Positions 43,998 through 52,022 of a stretch of 64,000 nucleotides of DNA are shown here, in pieces. Source of the DNA: Kibdelosporangium philippinense (GTDB lineage: Bacteria > Actinomycetota > Actinomycetes > Mycobacteriales > Pseudonocardiaceae); contig NZ_JAJVCN010000002.1 in NCBI RefSeq assembly GCF_021390435.2, positions 496,001 to 560,000 on the forward strand, in the 5' to 3' direction. Numbering within the stretch: the first letter of the stretch is position 1; each line of letters begins with the position of its first letter. The notes under the pieces were generated by a model. That model made no database searches. It had not been told where the DNA came from and saw only the letters and a list, made by a program, of their open reading frames with translations. The translations under genes and the position numbers were made by a program.

Positions 43998-44805
43998 AAC
44001 GTTGAGGGTCGACGAAAACGTCGATCCTGACGATCCGGGAGCCCGCGACGGTGAAAGCCATGACGGAGTACGGCCGCCCGTCGCGGGTGATCAAAGCCCC
44101 GACCGAACCGTTGACCAGAACCGGCCGCAGTTGACCGCCCCGAGGTGCACGGGCTTGAGCAGCCACAGCCGAAGCGCCCCGAACGACAACCGGCGGCTGA
44201 TCAGCAAACGAAGTCTGCAGAACGACGTCAGGGTCGAGCACCTGAACGAGAGCAGAGAAGTCGCCATCCCGCGCAGCCGCATAGAAAGCGTGAACCACAG
44301 CGCGTTGGCGCGCAAGATCCGGCGCAGGCAGCCCAACACCGCCAATCCGCCGACGAGCCCGGCTCGCAAGTTGCCGAGCGGCAGCGGGAGTGCGCCCGAC
44401 AATGGCGGCGATCTCGTCGAATGAAAGCTGAAACATGTCGTGCAGCACGAAAGCCAGGCGTTCGGCGGGACCGAGCTGATCGAGCACGATCAGCATGGCC
44501 AAACCGACCGAGTCGGCCAGTAAAGCCTCCTGCTCGGGATCGAGCGAACCATCCGGAACGACAACCAGATCAACCGGGTCCTCACGGCGATTCCGGCGTG
44601 ACCGCAACACATGCAGGCACTCTCGTGCCACGACGGTAGTAAGCCAACCACCAAGGTTGTCGATCGTCGAAGCATCAGAACGGCTCAGCCGAAGCCAAGC
44701 ATCCTGCACGGCATCGTCCGCCTCAACCGCCGAACCGAGCATCCGGTACGCCACGGCCCGCAGCCGCGGCCGTTCCTTCTCAAACCGCGCGGCCAGTTCG
44801 TCCAT
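43972..44805 (-). CDS. ECF sigma factor with SnoaL-like C-terminal domain (SigJ/ECF41-like)
   Basis: 277 residues from ATG 44805; an upstream GTG at 44814 or the ORF start at 44862 are alternatives. Sigma region 2 is RFEKERPRLRAVAYRMLGSAVEADDAVQDAWLRL. Region 4 is LGPAERLAFVLHDMFQLSFDEIAAIVGRTPAAARQLASRARRR. The C-terminal ~110 residues form a SnoaL-like domain (VVHAFYAAARDGDFSALVQVLDPDVVL) that replaces a separate anti-sigma factor and modulates activity in this group. No anti-sigma gene is adjacent, as expected. The YCII gene is the probable partner or target. Confidence 0.9.
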   Translation of the reverse strand: MDELAARFEKERPRLRAVAYRMLGSAVEADDAVQDAWLRLSRSDASTIDNLGGWLTTVVARECLHVLRSRRNRREDPVDLVVVPDGSLDPEQEALLADSVGLAMLIVLDQLGPAERLAFVLHDMFQLSFDEIAAIVGRTPAAARQLASRARRRIGGVGLPAPDLARQRAVVHAFYAAARDGDFSALVQVLDPDVVLQTSFADQPPVVVRGASAVAAQARAPRGGQLRPVLVNGSVGALITRDGRPYSVMAFTVAGSRIVRIDVFVDPQRFTSIFPTA

Positions 44806-44871
44806 CAAAGTCACACCATCCCATCGCCAAGGCTCATGGACGTGAGCCCGCAGCGAACCCAAATGTGACAG

Positions 44872-45543
44872 TCAGGTGGTCAGCCATTTGTAGCGACGCT
44901 CGGGCCGACCGGTGCCGCCGTACTTCAACGTCACCTCGGACTTCCCGGTCTCGGTGAAATGCTCGAGGTACCGCCGAGCCGAAACCCGGGAAAGCTCGGT
45001 CAGCTGGGCGCACTCCGTCGCGGACAACCCTTCGGGATGCTCACGCATCACCCGCTCCACCAACTCCGCAGTCTGCTCGGTCAACCCCTTCGGCAAACTC
45101 GTCGCACCACGCGGACGTGCCCCGAAAACCTGGTCGACGTCGGCCTGTCCAGCCACCGCGAGCCGATCGAGCTTCTCGTCCAAGGTAGCGAAATGCCGCA
45201 ACTGGTCGAACAAAGCCGAATAGTTGAACGGCTTGATCAGATAATGCAGCACGCCACCGCGCATTGCCCGGCGCACAGTGTCCACATCGTTCGCCGCGCT
45301 GATCACGATGACGTCCGTATCTCCTTGCGAGGAACGAAGTTCTTGCAAAACGGCAAGACCGTCCATGTCCGGCAGATAGATGTCGAGCAACACCAAGTCC
45401 GGCTTGAGTTGCTGCGCCGCCTGCAACGCGTCGGCACCGGTGTGCGCGACGCCGACGACCGTGAACCCGGGCGTGCGGGCAACGTATCCACTGTGGACTT
45501 TCGCGACCATGAAATCGTCGTCCACCACCAAGACCGTTTTCAT
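44872..45543 (-). CDS. CitB/DcuR-type response regulator
   Basis: 223 residues from ATG 45543, overlapping the kinase stop (ATGA). The receiver domain has VLVVDDDFMVAKVHSGYV at the N-terminus, the phospho-accepting Asp in DLVLLDIYLPDMDG and the conserved Lys in HYLIKPFNYS. The C-terminal helix-turn-helix (GLSATECAQLTELSRVSARRYLEHF) fits the CitB/DcuR class that controls di- and tricarboxylate transport. With the kinase it probably regulates the divergent tctCBA operon. Confidence 0.92.
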   Translation of the reverse strand: MKTVLVVDDDFMVAKVHSGYVARTPGFTVVGVAHTGADALQAAQQLKPDLVLLDIYLPDMDGLAVLQELRSSQGDTDVIVISAANDVDTVRRAMRGGVLHYLIKPFNYSALFDQLRHFATLDEKLDRLAVAGQADVDQVFGARPRGATSLPKGLTEQTAELVERVMREHPEGLSATECAQLTELSRVSARRYLEHFTETGKSEVTLKYGGTGRPERRYKWLTT

Positions 45544-47129
45544 CGGGGCACCAACGCGGTGAACACCGCGCCTCCTTCGTTGTGCACGTCGATCCATCCT
45601 TGTCTGCGGATGCAGGTTTGCCGCGCCAACGCCAGTCCCAGTCCGCGTGTGCCGCCTTCCTCAGCGGCTTTCGTGGTGAATCCGTTGCGGAACACCTCGC
45701 GGGCGATCTCCGGCGCCACGCCTGGGCCGGAGTCGCGGACCACCACACGGACAGCGTCGTCGAGTTCGCTGATGTCCACTTCGATCCACCCGTCTCGCGC
45801 GCTGCCGAGGGCGTCGACGGCGTTGTCCACCAGATTTCCCAGCACTGTCACCAGGTCGGCGGACAGTGCTGAGTCTACTTCGGACAGCCTGCTTCCTGCT
45901 GACAGCCGCAGGCCGACACTGTGCTCTGCCGCAACGCTCGCTTTCGCGATCAGCAACGCGGCAACCGCCGCGTCATCGATCCGCGAACTCACCTGGGCGT
46001 GCCATTCCTGCTGGGTATGGGACACCGTGGTGATGAACTGCCGGACTTCGTCGTATTCGCCGAGTTCGATCAGGCCGGAGATGGTGTGCAGCCGGTTGGA
46101 GAACTCGTGCGCCTGTGCCCGCAGTGTGTCGGTCGCGTTCTGGGTCTCGGCCAGTTCGTTCTGCAGAGCGACCATCTCGGTACGGTCGCGCATCGTCACC
46201 ACTGACCCGATCGACTGATCGTGCAGGGTGATCGGGCGCCGGTTCATCGTCAGCACGCGGCCTTTGCGCAGCACGATCTCGTCCGCGCCAGCCGCGCGCC
46301 CGGTCAGCACGTCCCGCATCCGCTCATTGAAGTCCAAATCTGACACGGATTTGCCAACACTGTCGTCCGGAATGGACAAAAGCGCCCGCGCGTGGTCGTT
46401 GACAAGGATAATCCGGTCGTTGCTGTCGAGACCGACCACACCTTCCTTGATCCCGTGCAACATTGCCTCACGCTGCTCGACCAGCGAGGTGATCTCGGCC
46501 GGTTCGAGCCCAAGCGTCTGCTTCTTCACCCGGCGCGCCAGTAGTAGCGAGCCGGTCACACCGAGCACAGTGGCCAGTCCGAGCAGCGCGAGCGCGTTTC
46601 CAGGCGACTCGACGACACCGGCGAAGAAACCTTGCGCCTCCACGCCGACAGCCGCGATACCGATCACCTTGACGTCGTTGCCGAGCACAGGCACGTGGGC
46701 GACAAGCATGTCGTCGACGATGCCGACCCATGATCGCCCGGTCGGGATCGTGGAGTCGCCGACGTCCAGCTTCGAGCCGTCGCGGCCAGGGATTGTCGAG
46801 GTCACCACGGTGAGGTCTGGCAGCGTGAAGGTGATGTCGTCGGCGCCGGAAAGGCCGCGCGTGCTCTCGGCCACCCCGGCCAGTTGCTGGTAACGCGACG
46901 GGTCGGTCAAGGCGCCGGGGATGGGCACTCCGTGCCGGTCGTCAGTGCCGCGCACGACCGGCGTGGCCGCGAGGTTCTCGGCGGCCAGCAGCATCCGGCG
47001 GCCTTCGACGTCGACGAACGTCTTGTTCGACTGGATCGCGGAGAAGGCCGCGACCGAGGTGAGCAGGGCGACCACGATCACCACCTGCCAGGCAAGCAGT
47101 TGACGGGCCAGCGAGCCTTTGACGCCCAT
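45540..47129 (-). CDS. CitA/DcuS-type sensor histidine kinase
   Basis: 529 residues from ATG 47129, chosen because AGGAGGTG lies six bases upstream. Two membrane segments (about 10-34 and 180-202) flank an extracytoplasmic PAS-like sensor domain. A cytosolic PAS (LHGIKEGVVGLDSNDRIILVN) follows, then a SpoOB-type phosphoacceptor helix (RAQAHEFSNRLHTISGLIELG) and an HATPase domain (LGNLVDNAVDAL, DSGPGV, GTRGLGLALAR). This domain order is characteristic of citrate/fumarate sensors. Its ligand is inferred from the adjacent tct genes. Confidence 0.92.
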   Translation of the reverse strand: MGVKGSLARQLLAWQVVIVVALLTSVAAFSAIQSNKTFVDVEGRRMLLAAENLAATPVVRGTDDRHGVPIPGALTDPSRYQQLAGVAESTRGLSGADDITFTLPDLTVVTSTIPGRDGSKLDVGDSTIPTGRSWVGIVDDMLVAHVPVLGNDVKVIGIAAVGVEAQGFFAGVVESPGNALALLGLATVLGVTGSLLLARRVKKQTLGLEPAEITSLVEQREAMLHGIKEGVVGLDSNDRIILVNDHARALLSIPDDSVGKSVSDLDFNERMRDVLTGRAAGADEIVLRKGRVLTMNRRPITLHDQSIGSVVTMRDRTEMVALQNELAETQNATDTLRAQAHEFSNRLHTISGLIELGEYDEVRQFITTVSHTQQEWHAQVSSRIDDAAVAALLIAKASVAAEHSVGLRLSAGSRLSEVDSALSADLVTVLGNLVDNAVDALGSARDGWIEVDISELDDAVRVVVRDSGPGVAPEIAREVFRNGFTTKAAEEGGTRGLGLALARQTCIRRQGWIDVHNEGGAVFTALVPR

Positions 47130-47255
47130 GAACACCTCCTCGTGAACACAAGTACCGCAACCTTCGATACGCGGCTAAGCGCGACATCACGGTAAACCGC
47201 ATGCAACATAAGTCAACGCTGTCGTCGAAGGCACAGAGAGGTGAGGTATCACGAC

Positions 47256-48242
47256 GTGCGAGCGAAGTCATGGCTGGCCATCCTTGGTGTGATCGCCGCC
47301 GTACTGCTCATTCCCCCGCTGCTGAGCTCCGGCAGCGACGAGGATGTAGGCGACCAGGTCCGCGGTCTGCGTGTCCTGGTCCCCAACGCGCCAGGCGGTG
47401 GTTACGACATCACGGCGCGAAACGCCGCCAAGGCGATCGAGGAAGCCGACCTGTCCAGGCGGATCGAGGTGTTCAACCTGCCTGGCGCGGGTGGCACGGT
47501 CGGTCTCGGCCGGATGGTGAACGAACGCGGCAACGGCAAGCTCGTGATGTCCATGGGCCTTGGCGTGGTCGGCGCGGTGTACACGAACAAATCGCCGTCA
47601 TCGCTGGCGGACACCACACCGATCGCGAAGTTGATCGAGGAACCCGACATCGTCGTGGTCAGCAAGGACTCCCCGTACCAGAACATCGGGCAGTTGCTGG
47701 CGGCGTGGAAGGCCAATCCCGGCAACGTCCCGGTCGGTGGCGGCTCACGGGCCGGTGGTCCTGACCATCTTGCGCCGATGTTGATGGCCAAAGCGGCCGG
47801 ACTGGACCCGCGCAAGGTCAATTACGTGCCGTTTGACGGTGGCGGCGAGCTGTTGGCGTCGGTGCTCGGCGGCAAGATCGCGTTCGGTGTGTCCGGCATC
47901 AGTGAGTACCGCGATCAGATCCAGGCCGGTGAGCTCAGGGTGTTGGCGGTGACCAGCAAGAACAGGCTGCCAGGGGTGGATGCTCCGACGCTGATGGAGT
48001 CTGGTGTGGACGTTGAGTTCACCAACTGGCGCGGCATCGTGGCGCCGCCAGGGATCACCGGCGGCGAGCGGACGAGGTTGGTGAACCTGTTCACCCGGCT
48101 CGTCGCGTCGCCGCAGTGGCAGGACGTGCTCATTCGCAACGGCTGGACCTCGGCGTTCCAGCCGGGCGAGGACTTCGGCAGGTTCCTAGCCGCGGAGAAC
48201 GACCGCGTCGCCTCGACGCTGAGGGAGCTGGGGCTGGTATGA
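47256..48242 (+). CDS. tctC: tripartite tricarboxylate transporter substrate-binding protein
   Basis: 328 residues from GTG 47256, with GGTGAGG about ten bases upstream; a GTG at 47241 is an alternative. An N-terminal membrane anchor or signal (WLAILGVIAAVLLIPPLL) is followed by the TctC/Bug fold: RVLVPNAPGGGYDITARNAA, FNLPGAGGTVGL, and PVGGGSRAGGPDHLAPMLM. No lipobox cysteine is seen. It captures citrate or a related carboxylate outside the membrane and hands it to TctAB. Divergent from the CitAB-like genes across about 125 bp. Confidence 0.9.
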   Translation: MRAKSWLAILGVIAAVLLIPPLLSSGSDEDVGDQVRGLRVLVPNAPGGGYDITARNAAKAIEEADLSRRIEVFNLPGAGGTVGLGRMVNERGNGKLVMSMGLGVVGAVYTNKSPSSLADTTPIAKLIEEPDIVVVSKDSPYQNIGQLLAAWKANPGNVPVGGGSRAGGPDHLAPMLMAKAAGLDPRKVNYVPFDGGGELLASVLGGKIAFGVSGISEYRDQIQAGELRVLAVTSKNRLPGVDAPTLMESGVDVEFTNWRGIVAPPGITGGERTRLVNLFTRLVASPQWQDVLIRNGWTSAFQPGEDFGRFLAAENDRVASTLRELGLV

Positions 48243-48736
48243 CCACAGTGGAGCGTCTGAAGGAGCGGTCCGAGCTCGGAATCAGCGTTTTGCTTGCGGC
48301 GCTGGGCGTGCTTGTGCTGATCGACGCGATCAGCCTGCCGCACGTCCCGACTGAGCGGGGGATCGGGCCTGACGTGGTGCCGATCGTGGTCGGCAGTGGG
48401 CTGATCCTGGTGGCCGCGTTGCTGGCAAGGGATGTCCTGCGGGGCGGCAAGGGGGAAGCAGAGGGCGGCGAGGACATCGATCTGAGCGCGCCCGGTGACT
48501 GGCGGACAGTGTTGTTGCTGGCCGCGGCTTTCCTCGCGAACGTCGTGCTGATCGGGCTCGTCGGTTTCCCGATCTCCGGAACGGTTCTGTTCTGGGGTGC
48601 GGCGTATGCGTTGGGCAGCCGTAACTTCGTGCGTGACCCGCTCGTCGCGGCCGGGCTCTCGCTCGTCACCTACTTTGTGTTCAACGACCTGCTCGGGGTT
48701 TCCTTGCCGGGCGGGCCGCTGATGGGAGTGCTGTGA
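48239..48736 (+). CDS. tctB: tripartite tricarboxylate transporter small membrane subunit
   Basis: 165 residues from ATG 48239, overlapping the tctC stop. There are four predicted membrane spans (for example LGISVLLAALGVLVLIDAI and TVLLLAAAFLANVVLIGLVGF), with the conserved GIGPDVVPIVVGSGL after the first span. TctB is the small integral partner of TctA. Its stop overlaps the tctA start, so all three subunits are translationally coupled. Confidence 0.88.
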   Translation: MTTVERLKERSELGISVLLAALGVLVLIDAISLPHVPTERGIGPDVVPIVVGSGLILVAALLARDVLRGGKGEAEGGEDIDLSAPGDWRTVLLLAAAFLANVVLIGLVGFPISGTVLFWGAAYALGSRNFVRDPLVAAGLSLVTYFVFNDLLGVSLPGGPLMGVL

Positions 48737-50253
48737 TGGGTTCCTTCGCCTCTCTGATGGATGGTTTCGGTACCGCGTTAACACCGGTTAACCTGATGTA
48801 CGCCGTGATCGGCGTGCTGCTCGGTACGACGATTGGCGTCCTGCCTGGCATCGGCGCCGCGATGGCGGTCGCCCTGTTGCTGCCCATCACGTACGGCCTT
48901 GATCCGACCGGTGCGTTCATCATGTTCGCCGGGATCTACTACGGCAGCATGTTCGGCGGTTCGACCACGTCGATCCTGTTGAACACGCCGGGCGAGACCG
49001 CGTCGGTGGTCACGGCGATCGAAGGCAATCCGATGGCCAAACGCGGCCGTGGCTCGCAAGCCCTTGCCGCGGCGGCGATCGGGCACTTCGTCGGCGGCCT
49101 GATCGGCACGCTTCTGTTGGTACTGCTGGCTCCTGCGGTTGCCAAGCTGGCCGTCGGCATCGGCGCGCCGGACTTTTTTGCGATCATGTTGCTGGCGTTC
49201 ATCTCGGTGACGTCCGTGCTCGGCAAGTCGCGGATCCGTGGGTTCGCGTCTCTGCTGATCGGCTTGGCGATCGGGTTGATCGGCCTTGACGAGATGACCG
49301 GCCAGCAGCGTCTGACATTCGGATCGCTGCACCTGTCCGACGGAATCGACGTTGTGGTGGTCGCGGTCGCGCTGTTCGCGGTCGGTGAGTCGCTGTGGGT
49401 CGCCGCGCATTTGCGGCGAATCCAGGCAGAACCGATCCCGGTCGGCCGTCCGTGGCTGGGCCGTGACGACGTGCGGCGCTCGTGGAAGCCGTGGGTGCGT
49501 GGACCGTTCATCGGGTTCCCGTTCGGTGCGATTCCCGCTGGTGGCGCGGAAATTCCGACGTTCCTGTCGTACGTGACCGAGCGCAGGCTGTCCAAGCGCA
49601 AGGACGAGTTCGGCAAGGGCGCCATCGAAGGCGTCGCTGGGCCCGAGGCGACGGCTTCGGCGTCCGCGTCGGGAACGTTGACCTCGATGCTGACCTTGGG
49701 CCTGCCGACCACGGCAACCGCGGCCGTGATGCTGGCGGCGTTCCAGCAGTACGGCATCCAGCCGGGCCCGCTGCTGTTCGAGCATGAGTCCAGCCTGGTC
49801 TGGGCCCTGATCGCGAGCCTGTTCATCGCGCTGGTGCTGCTGCTCGTGCTCAACCTGCCGTTGGCGCCGGTGTGGGCGAAGCTGCTGCGGATCCCGCGGC
49901 CGTACCTGTACGCGGGCATTCTATTCTTCGCCAGCGTGGGCGCGTACGCGGTCAGTGGTGACGTGGTGGACCTGATCGTGCTGTTCATCATCGGGTTGCT
50001 GGGTCTGGCAATGCGCCGGTACGGCCTGCCGGTGCTCCCGGCGGTGATTGGCGTGATCCTCGGCCCGGCGGCTGAGCAGCAGCTACGCCGGGCGCTGCAG
50101 ATCAGCGACGGCTCGATCAGCGGACTGGTGAACACCCCGATGTCGGTGATCATCTACGTCCTGATCGTGGCGATTCTGGTCTGGCCGGTGATCCGCCGGC
50201 TGACCCGTCGCCCAGCCGCGCCGAGTGTGGACCGCGAGAAGATCGACGCATAG
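48736..50253 (+). CDS. tctA: tripartite tricarboxylate transporter large permease
   Basis: 505 residues from ATG 48736; a GTG at 48733 is possible. The protein has about ten to twelve membrane spans. Family hallmarks are GTTIGVLPGIGAAMAVALLLPITYG, the ILLNTPGETASVVTAIEGNPMAKRG loop, and the second half repeat GVAGPEATASASASGTLTSMLTLGLPTTATAAVML. It is the ion-coupled channel for tricarboxylates that works with TctB and TctC. A 16-bp gap separates it from the virginiamycin lyase-like gene. Confidence 0.94.
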   Translation: MGSFASLMDGFGTALTPVNLMYAVIGVLLGTTIGVLPGIGAAMAVALLLPITYGLDPTGAFIMFAGIYYGSMFGGSTTSILLNTPGETASVVTAIEGNPMAKRGRGSQALAAAAIGHFVGGLIGTLLLVLLAPAVAKLAVGIGAPDFFAIMLLAFISVTSVLGKSRIRGFASLLIGLAIGLIGLDEMTGQQRLTFGSLHLSDGIDVVVVAVALFAVGESLWVAAHLRRIQAEPIPVGRPWLGRDDVRRSWKPWVRGPFIGFPFGAIPAGGAEIPTFLSYVTERRLSKRKDEFGKGAIEGVAGPEATASASASGTLTSMLTLGLPTTATAAVMLAAFQQYGIQPGPLLFEHESSLVWALIASLFIALVLLLVLNLPLAPVWAKLLRIPRPYLYAGILFFASVGAYAVSGDVVDLIVLFIIGLLGLAMRRYGLPVLPAVIGVILGPAAEQQLRRALQISDGSISGLVNTPMSVIIYVLIVAILVWPVIRRLTRRPAAPSVDREKIDA

Positions 50254-50269
50254 GGCCTATGGTCGATAC

Positions 50270-51139
50270 ATGATCGAGGAGTTCGAGGTGTCCGGGCCGG
50301 ACGCTGGTCCTTACGGGATCACGTCCGGCCCGGACGGCGCGTTGTGGTTCACCCTGGTCCACGCGGCCAAAATCGGCAGGTTCGCGGCTGGCGAGGTCCG
50401 TACGTACGACCTCGCGCCGGACACTGATCCGACGGTGATCGTCCAAGGCCCCGACGGCGCGTTGTGGTTCACCGAGTACAAGGGCCACAAGATCGGTCGA
50501 ATCACAGTCGACGGCGTCTTGACCGAATTCGAACTCCCCACGCCCGAAGCCGAGCCGTACGGAATCGCGGCAGGCGCGGACGGCGCACTGTGGTTCACCG
50601 AGATCAACCTCGACCGGATCGGCCGGATCACGCCAGACGGCGCGATCACGGAATTCCCATTGCCCGTGGCTGGCGCGTTCCCCGGCCACATCACTGCAGG
50701 CCCGGACAACGGCCTGTGGTTCGCGCTCAACCAAGCCAACGCGATCGGCCGTATCGACATCGGCGGTGACGTGACCATTCACCCGCTGCCAACCGAGGCC
50801 GCCGCGCCGGTCGGGATCGCCGACGGCGGCGACGGCGGCATTTGGTTCGTCGAGATCATGGCAGGCCAGGTCGGCCGGATCGCGGTGGACGGGCACGTGG
50901 ACGAATTCCCGTTGCCGGACAACGAATGCCGCCCGCACGCGATCGTCGCGGGCGAAGACGGCAGCCTGTGGTTCACCGAGTGGGGCGCGAACAAGATCGG
51001 CCGGATAACCCTGGCAGGCAAGATCGAGGAGTACGAACTGCCAACGCCGAACTCCGAGCCGCACGGAATCACAATCGGCCCGGACGGGGCCGTGTGGACG
51101 GCTCTGGAGAACGGCAAGTTGGCCCGAATCAGTTTCTAA
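50270..51139 (+). CDS. vgb: virginiamycin B lyase (Vgb) homologue
   Basis: 289 residues forming a seven-bladed propeller of repeats around GPDGALWFTE. Vgb opens the ring of streptogramin B antibiotics by elimination. The catalytic residues known from the Staphylococcus enzyme (H228, H270, E284) have counterparts here in H223 (CRPHAI), H265 (EPHGI) and E280 (TALE), with the same 42-residue spacing between the histidines. The surrounding TEWGANKIGRIT is also conserved. The start is ATG 50270, 16 bp after tctA. Its TAA stop is the target duplication of IS copy 2. Activity is plausible but untested; many environmental homologues have unknown substrates. Confidence 0.86.
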   Translation: MIEEFEVSGPDAGPYGITSGPDGALWFTLVHAAKIGRFAAGEVRTYDLAPDTDPTVIVQGPDGALWFTEYKGHKIGRITVDGVLTEFELPTPEAEPYGIAAGADGALWFTEINLDRIGRITPDGAITEFPLPVAGAFPGHITAGPDNGLWFALNQANAIGRIDIGGDVTIHPLPTEAAAPVGIADGGDGGIWFVEIMAGQVGRIAVDGHVDEFPLPDNECRPHAIVAGEDGSLWFTEWGANKIGRITLAGKIEEYELPTPNSEPHGITIGPDGAVWTALENGKLARISF

Positions 51140-52022
51140 GAGCGTTATTCATGAGGGTTACCAGCCGAGTCGATAGAACTCGAGCGATGTGATGATCCGG
51201 ATGATGTTGGGGAGCTCGGAAAGGCGTCCTCGATAGCCGGTCGCAATCATCTTCCAGTTCTTGATATGCGCGATACATCGCTCGACGGCGGATCGAAGTG
51301 AGGAGATGAATTTATTGTTCACCTTGTCGCCAGCCGAGAGCTCGCCGCCCTTTGGCTTTTTGCGAGGCGTAATCGTGTGAGTGCCCTGATAGGCAGGGTC
51401 ACCGATGACTGAGGTCTCGGCCAGAAGATCTTCCCAGTCACACTCGGCGAACGCTTTCCGGTCATGCATCGAGCCAGGCAGAGGGGCGGATATTCCCAGC
51501 AGGCCTCCCTCCGTATCGGCGGCGACCTGGATGTTCAGCCCCGCGCGGCGCCGCTTGCCGGAGAAGTTGTCTTCGTGACCAGCACGGTTGCCGGTCGGGA
51601 CATCGGTTCCGTCGACCAGGACGAGCCGGCCGCGGATGGCCTCCTTGAGGTTTGGAATGTGCAGGCACAGGGCCTGCCCAATCAATGGGAGAATGCCTCG
51701 ATAGATCCGCGATACGGTCGACTGACTGACGCCGAACAGATCGCCCACGGCCGCCTGGTTCAGATTCTGTCGGACGTACACCAAAGTGATCACGACAGCG
51801 CGATACAGTCCCACGGTCGGAGGCCACGCTTGGTTCTCATGGCATTGGATGATCTGCCAGATGCGCGCGACAAGCTCCTGGATCTGGTCAGCAGCAAGCC
51901 CTGTAGTAGTCTGATAACGCAACGACCCCGCCTGTAAGTTGTCTTCTGTGAGAGGAAAACGATCTTACTTGCCTGGGGTCGTTGTCCTATTTTGAGGTGA
52001 TCAAGTCGCCAGAATAACGCTC
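51140..52022 (-). mobile_element. IS5-like insertion sequence, copy 2
   Basis: 883 bp, inverted relative to copy 1. Ends are GAGCGTTATTC at 51140-51150 and its complement at 52012-52022. The 3-bp target duplication is TAA (51137-51139 and 52023-52025). It lies exactly at the overlapping stop codons of two convergent genes and leaves both reading frames intact. Confidence 0.95.
51158..51922 (-). CDS. IS5-like transposase (DDE_Tnp_4 type), copy 2
   Basis: 254 residues, identical to copy 1 except Thr for Ser at residue 5. The helix-turn-helix and all three catalytic acidic residues are intact, and it starts at TTG 51922 behind the same start-covering leader hairpin. Near-identity of the two copies indicates recent transposition or gene conversion. 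Confidence 0.92.
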   Translation of the reverse strand: MRYQTTTGLAADQIQELVARIWQIIQCHENQAWPPTVGLYRAVVITLVYVRQNLNQAAVGDLFGVSQSTVSRIYRGILPLIGQALCLHIPNLKEAIRGRLVLVDGTDVPTGNRAGHEDNFSGKRRRAGLNIQVAADTEGGLLGISAPLPGSMHDRKAFAECDWEDLLAETSVIGDPAYQGTHTITPRKKPKGGELSAGDKVNNKFISSLRSAVERCIAHIKNWKMIATGYRGRLSELPNIIRIITSLEFYRLGW

